DNA from: an uncultured Lachnospiraceae bacterium
GTDB taxonomy: Bacteria > Bacillota > Clostridia > Lachnospirales > Lachnospiraceae
Direction of reading: 5' to 3'
Assembly (NCBI GenBank): GCA_910579935.1
Contig: CAJTVQ010000042.1
Span: forward strand, 1-35,426
DNA: 35,426 nucleotides
Part shown: positions 32,386-35,426 of the stretch, one piece after another
Layout of the letters: each line of letters opens with the position of its first letter
How positions within the stretch are numbered: the first letter of the stretch is position 1
Translations under genes and position numbers: made by a program
Notes under the pieces: model-generated
The model's database searches: none
Seen by the model: the letters and a program-made list of their open reading frames with translations, nothing else
Told to the model about the DNA's origin: nothing

Positions 32386-32961
32386 ATGGAGAAGAAAAGG
32401 CAGAATCCTGTAAAACTCATTATTATCGGATGTGTACTGGCGGCGCTTATCGTTGGTTTTTATTTTTATCTCGCTAATAAGACAAGGGAAAACACGTCCG
32501 AGGATGCAGCGGCTATGACCAAATCCCAGCAGGTATTACTGCGGAATTTGGAAAATAATTATCCGCCGTCACCAAGAGAGGTTCTGAAATATTACTGTGA
32601 TATCATACAGTGCCTTTATAATGAAACACATACGGACGAGGAATTAGAGAAGCTGGCGAAGCAGATACAGCTTTTGTATGACGACGAATTTGTGGCGAAT
32701 CAGACAGAAGAGCTGTATTTACTGAATCTGGCCGGTGAGATTGCGGATATGAGTAAGAATGATATGAAAATATCCAGTTATTCAACTTCTTCCAGCACGG
32801 ATGTGGAATTTTTCAAGCAGGATAATTTTGAATGGGCGAGGCTTTACTGCATGTTCAACATCCGTAAGGGAACGCAGATATTAACGACCACCGAGCGCTT
32901 TCTGATGCGGAAAGACGATGCAGGGCATTGGAAGATATACGGCTGGGAACTTGCGGAATAG
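32386..32961 (+). CDS. Membrane-anchored protein of unknown function (191 aa)
   Basis: A 191-aa protein with a basic N-terminus, one transmembrane helix (about 10-30: VKLIIIGCVLAALIVGFYFY) and an extracellular domain of about 155 residues. No lipobox is apparent, although a Cys occurs in the helix. The mature part is helical (REVLKYYCDIIQCLYNETHT) and ends in a SnoaL-like or Arm-like strand pattern (WARLYCMFNIRKGTQILTTTERF...WKIYGWEL). AGGAGG is about 6 nt upstream. It is tightly linked between rnz and tsaD; its stop lies 68 nt before the tsaD start. Family not named. Confidence 0.8.
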   Translation: MEKKRQNPVKLIIIGCVLAALIVGFYFYLANKTRENTSEDAAAMTKSQQVLLRNLENNYPPSPREVLKYYCDIIQCLYNETHTDEELEKLAKQIQLLYDDEFVANQTEELYLLNLAGEIADMSKNDMKISSYSTSSSTDVEFFKQDNFEWARLYCMFNIRKGTQILTTTERFLMRKDDAGHWKIYGWELAE

Positions 32962-33029
32962 TCAGGAAAAAGCGGAAAAAGGAAGTAAGCGGAAAAGAAA
33001 AAAAGAGCGGAAAAGGTGCGGTCACAGGC

Positions 33030-34052
33030 ATGGAAGAAATATTAATACTGGCGGTTGAAAGTTCCTGCGACGAAACGGCAGCGGCGGTAGTGAGAAACGG
33101 CAGGGAAGTGTTATCCAACGTCATTTACTCGCAGATTGCCCTGCATACGGAATTCGGCGGCGTGGTACCGGAAATTGCTTCCAGAAAACATATAGAGAAG
33201 ATCAATCAGGTAATCGGGCAGGCCCTTGCCGAAGCGGGGGCCGGTCTGAAAGATATGACGGCGATTGCCGTAACCTACGGGCCCGGACTGGTGGGCGCGC
33301 TTTTAGTCGGAGTATCTGCGGCAAAGGCCATAAGCTTTGCCACGGGAATTCCGCTTGTGGGTGTGCATCATATTGAAGGCCATATCAGCGCTAATTTTAT
33401 CGAGAACAAGGAATTGGAGCCGCCCTTTGTGTGTCTGGTCGTGTCGGGCGGACATTCCCATCTGGTGGTGGTAAAAGACTATGGGGAGTATGAGATCATC
33501 GGGCGTACCAGAGATGATGCGGCGGGAGAAGCTTTTGATAAAGTGGCGCGTGCCATCGGTTTAGGATATCCGGGCGGCCCGAAGATAGACAGAGTGTCAA
33601 AAGAAGGAAATCCAGAAGCCATTCATTTTCCGCGGGCCAGGGTGGCGGGTTCTCCTTATGATTTCAGTTTCAGCGGATTGAAGTCAGCAGTGCTGAACTA
33701 TCTGAATTCCTGTGAAATGAAAGGCGAACCGGTGAATACCGCCGATGTGGCGGCTTCATTCCAAAAGTCGGTAGTGGATGTGCTGGTGGAACATTCCATA
33801 GAGGCGGTAAAAGAATATGGTTACGGAAAATTTGCCATAGCGGGCGGCGTGGCGTCCAATTCTGCACTGCGGGGGGCGTTTGAACAGGCATGTGCAGAGA
33901 ATCAGATTGCTTTTTACCATCCCTCCCCCGTATTCTGTACGGACAATGCCGCCATGATAGGGGTGGCAGGCTATTATGAATACCGGAAGGGAATCAGGCA
34001 TGGTTATGATCTGAATGCCGTCCCTAACCTGAAATTAGGGGAAAGGATATAA
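33030..34052 (+). CDS. tsaD: tRNA N6-adenosine threonylcarbamoyltransferase TsaD
   Basis: A 340-aa ASKHA enzyme that transfers the threonylcarbamoyl group to A37 of tRNA. The frame is open from 32928, but residues before ATG 33030 are not conserved and the family start is ILAVESSCDETAAAVV. Metal ligands are His114 and His118 in HHIEGH, with SGGHSHLVVV, DDAAGEAFDKVARAIGLGYPGG and GGVASNSALR further on. Length is standard. The ribosome site (AAAGGTG) is about 12 nt away, so expression may rely on upstream coupling. It is only 2.5 kb from tsaE/tsaB, completing the set except tsaC. Confidence 0.96.
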   Translation: MEEILILAVESSCDETAAAVVRNGREVLSNVIYSQIALHTEFGGVVPEIASRKHIEKINQVIGQALAEAGAGLKDMTAIAVTYGPGLVGALLVGVSAAKAISFATGIPLVGVHHIEGHISANFIENKELEPPFVCLVVSGGHSHLVVVKDYGEYEIIGRTRDDAAGEAFDKVARAIGLGYPGGPKIDRVSKEGNPEAIHFPRARVAGSPYDFSFSGLKSAVLNYLNSCEMKGEPVNTADVAASFQKSVVDVLVEHSIEAVKEYGYGKFAIAGGVASNSALRGAFEQACAENQIAFYHPSPVFCTDNAAMIGVAGYYEYRKGIRHGYDLNAVPNLKLGERI

Positions 34053-34058
34053 GAAACT

Positions 34059-34793
34059 ATGGAAATCCATTTTCGCGGAAAACAGTGTGTGGCAATCGTT
34101 CTTGCCGCGGGACGCGGTACAAGGATGAACAGTGATATTCCGAAGCAGTATCTTCCGGTAAAGGGAAAACCGGTGCTTTATTATGCACTGAAGGCATTTC
34201 AGGAAAGTTTTATAGACAGGATCGTACTGGTCACATCCTTAGAAGATGTGGAATATTGCAAAAAAAATATGGTAGAGCATTTCGGATTCCACAAAGTATC
34301 CGATGTGGTGGCAGGAGGAAAAGAACGTTATCATTCAGTGTGGAAAGGATTGCAGGCGGCAGGGGAATGCGATTATATTTTTATTCATGACGGTGCCAGA
34401 CCCTTTGTGACGGAAGAAATACTCAAACGGGCTTATGACAGCGTCAGTGAGCATGATGCCTGTGTAGTAGGAATGCCGGTCAAGGATACGATTAAGATAG
34501 CGGATGAAAACGGATTTGCAGATTCCACGCCGAAACGGGATCATGTCTGGATGATTCAGACACCGCAGGTTTTCACGGGCAGATTGATTTATGATGCTTA
34601 TAAGACTTTAATAGAAAAAGAAAAAGAAATTTTACGTCGTGGTATCCGTATTACGGACGATGCGATGGTGGTGGAAACTTTTACGGACAGGAAAGTAAAG
34701 CTGGTGGAAGGAAGTTATGAAAATATAAAGATTACAACACCGGAGGATCTGCAGGTGGCGGAGAGCTTTTTGGCCCGTATTTACAGCGATTAA
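34059..34793 (+). CDS. ispD: 2-C-methyl-D-erythritol 4-phosphate cytidylyltransferase
   Basis: A 244-aa enzyme of the non-mevalonate isoprenoid pathway, forming CDP-methylerythritol from MEP and CTP. The nucleotide site is VLAAGRGTRMNSDIPKQYLPV, and the product site contains IHDGARPFV, MPVKDTIK and QTPQVF, then DDAMVVE and ITTPEDL. The N-terminus carries about ten residues more than the shortest homologs. It begins 6 nt after tsaD and is the last protein gene before the tRNA cluster. No T-run terminator follows, only A-rich sequence. Confidence 0.96.
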   Translation: MEIHFRGKQCVAIVLAAGRGTRMNSDIPKQYLPVKGKPVLYYALKAFQESFIDRIVLVTSLEDVEYCKKNMVEHFGFHKVSDVVAGGKERYHSVWKGLQAAGECDYIFIHDGARPFVTEEILKRAYDSVSEHDACVVGMPVKDTIKIADENGFADSTPKRDHVWMIQTPQVFTGRLIYDAYKTLIEKEKEILRRGIRITDDAMVVETFTDRKVKLVEGSYENIKITTPEDLQVAESFLARIYSD

Positions 34794-34823
34794 AAAAAAT
34801 AATAAAAAAATTGAAAAAAGTGG

Positions 34824-34852
34824 TTGACACAGAAAGAATTTCTTGTTAGAAT
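34824..34852 (+). promoter_or_regulatory. Promoter of the tRNA-Ser cluster
   Basis: TTGACA (34824-34829), 17-nt spacer, TAGAAT (34847-34852). The start would be near 34859, about 117 nt before the first tRNA. Confidence 0.75.
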
Positions 34853-34856
34853 AACA

Positions 34857-34938
34857 TCTGCACTGCTGAGGAACACAAACCTTGAACGAATGCAAAGTTC
34901 GAATGCGGATTACAGTGATCAGGAACAAACAGTGCAGA
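34857..34938 (+). repeat. Inverted repeat in the tRNA leader
   Basis: TCTGCACTG (34857-34865) pairs perfectly with CAGTGCAGA (34930-34938). Inside, GAAC (34884-34887) pairs with GTTC (34897-34900). AAAAA follows the outer arm on the plus strand. Confidence 0.55.
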
Positions 34939-34975
34939 AAAAAGAGTGCAGACGTTGGAAACAGCATGCGGACAT

Positions 34976-35061
34976 GGAGAGGTATCGAAGTGGTCATAAC
35001 GAGGCGGTCTTGAAAACCGTTTGTCCGCAAGGGCGCGTGGGTTCGAATCCCACCCTCTCCG
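34976..35061 (+). tRNA. tRNA-Ser (anticodon TGA)
   Basis: Acceptor arms GGAGAGG (34976-34982) and CCTCTCC (35054-35060) with discriminator G. The anticodon stem-loop reads CGGTCTTGAAAACCG, a long variable arm (GTCCGC..GGGCGC) marks class II, and the T-loop GGTTCGAATCC is standard. CCA is not encoded. Confidence 0.97.
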
Positions 35062-35163
35062 CTGGAGATACCTTCTCCGCAGAACTTGTTATTCAACTAA
35101 TATAAGAATAGCAGGATGTTCAATAAAAAACTATAATAAGCTCAATGAAATCAGCTTTTATTT

Positions 35164-35253
35164 GGAGAAGTACCCAAGATGGCTGAAGGGACACCCCTGG
35201 AAAGGGTGCAGGTCGTTAATAGCGGCGCGAGGGTTCAAATCCCTCCTTCTCCG
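35164..35253 (+). tRNA. tRNA-Ser (anticodon GGA)
   Basis: Acceptor arms GGAGAAG (35164-35170) and CTTCTCC (35246-35252) with discriminator G. The anticodon loop is CCCCTGGAAAGGG, a long variable arm is present, and the T-loop GGTTCAAATCC is standard. CCA is not encoded. The remaining 173 bases to the window end show no gene. Confidence 0.96.
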
Positions 35254-35426
35254 TTCCGTTTGAAACTTTTGCTTATGGTTTGTTTATGGAAATAAAGAAT
35301 AGAAACTGAAAAGTAAATGAAAACGGAAGGTATTTCCCGAAAAGAATACTAGAGATAAGATTTGAAAGAAGCAGATGAACCTTGACAAATAAACAGTAAT
35401 GCAACCCTGAAGATTCCACGGGGCAG

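Noticed and set aside
1..35426. CRISPR array or rRNA genes
   Set aside because: No regularly spaced repeats and no rRNA sequence were seen anywhere in the window.

Overview
The window looks like a Lachnospiraceae-type member of the Clostridia. It has strong AGGAGG-type ribosome sites, Gram-positive gene families (RibU behind an FMN riboswitch, LytTR/GHKL remnants, a Tn916-type integrase), a moderately AT-rich mobile region and a chromosome nearer to balanced base composition. The genus is not determined.

Region 1 (1-~4860) is the integrase-proximal end of an integrative element that continues past the left edge. It carries a SprT-like metalloprotein, several small unknown proteins, three likely terminators, a 640-bp non-coding stretch rich in repeats and hairpins, a Tn916-family tyrosine integrase, and a short right end with an inverted repeat and three copies of a 10-bp motif. 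Chromosomal genes begin with a low-molecular-weight protein tyrosine phosphatase at 4866.

Region 2 (4866-13481) holds the phosphatase, a small membrane protein, a 153-bp MITE-like element, an ABC-2-type export locus (ATPase, a 498-aa anchored protein, two permeases), a MATE transporter and a Gfo/Idh/MocA oxidoreductase. Inside the ABC locus, 6856-7084 looks like an independent structured non-coding RNA with its own promoter and terminator.

Region 3 (13593-15468) is deoB-deoC, the deoxyribose-phosphate pathway, preceded by two tandem hairpins.

Region 4 (15489-19956, all minus strand) is a compact cassette: an XRE regulator, an unusual large serine recombinase that lacks the usual zinc ribbon, a 136-aa protein homologous to the recombinase's C-terminal domain, and two ParB-like proteins. 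It is the best candidate here for an undescribed system. A divergent AAA-ATPase/PD-(D/E)XK protein (20100-21800) and a wrecked LytTR/GHKL two-component remnant follow.

Region 5 (22299-28303) contains pyroglutamyl peptidase (minus), a complete FMN riboswitch plus terminator controlling ribU, and a MacB-like tripartite ABC efflux operon (ATPase, adaptor, permease).

Region 6 (28675-35253) is a housekeeping run: YcxB-like protein, tsaE-tsaB-rimI, a zinc-binding small protein, rnz, a membrane-anchored protein, tsaD, ispD and two tRNA-Ser genes. TsaE, TsaB and TsaD work together on tRNA t6A modification.

Two families of diverged intergenic repeats recur. One is a hairpin-plus-Shine-Dalgarno leader found three times (before the 498-aa protein, tsaB and rimI). 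The other is a ~210-nt element ending in a promoter, found twice (before the ABC ATPase and before the YcxB-like gene).
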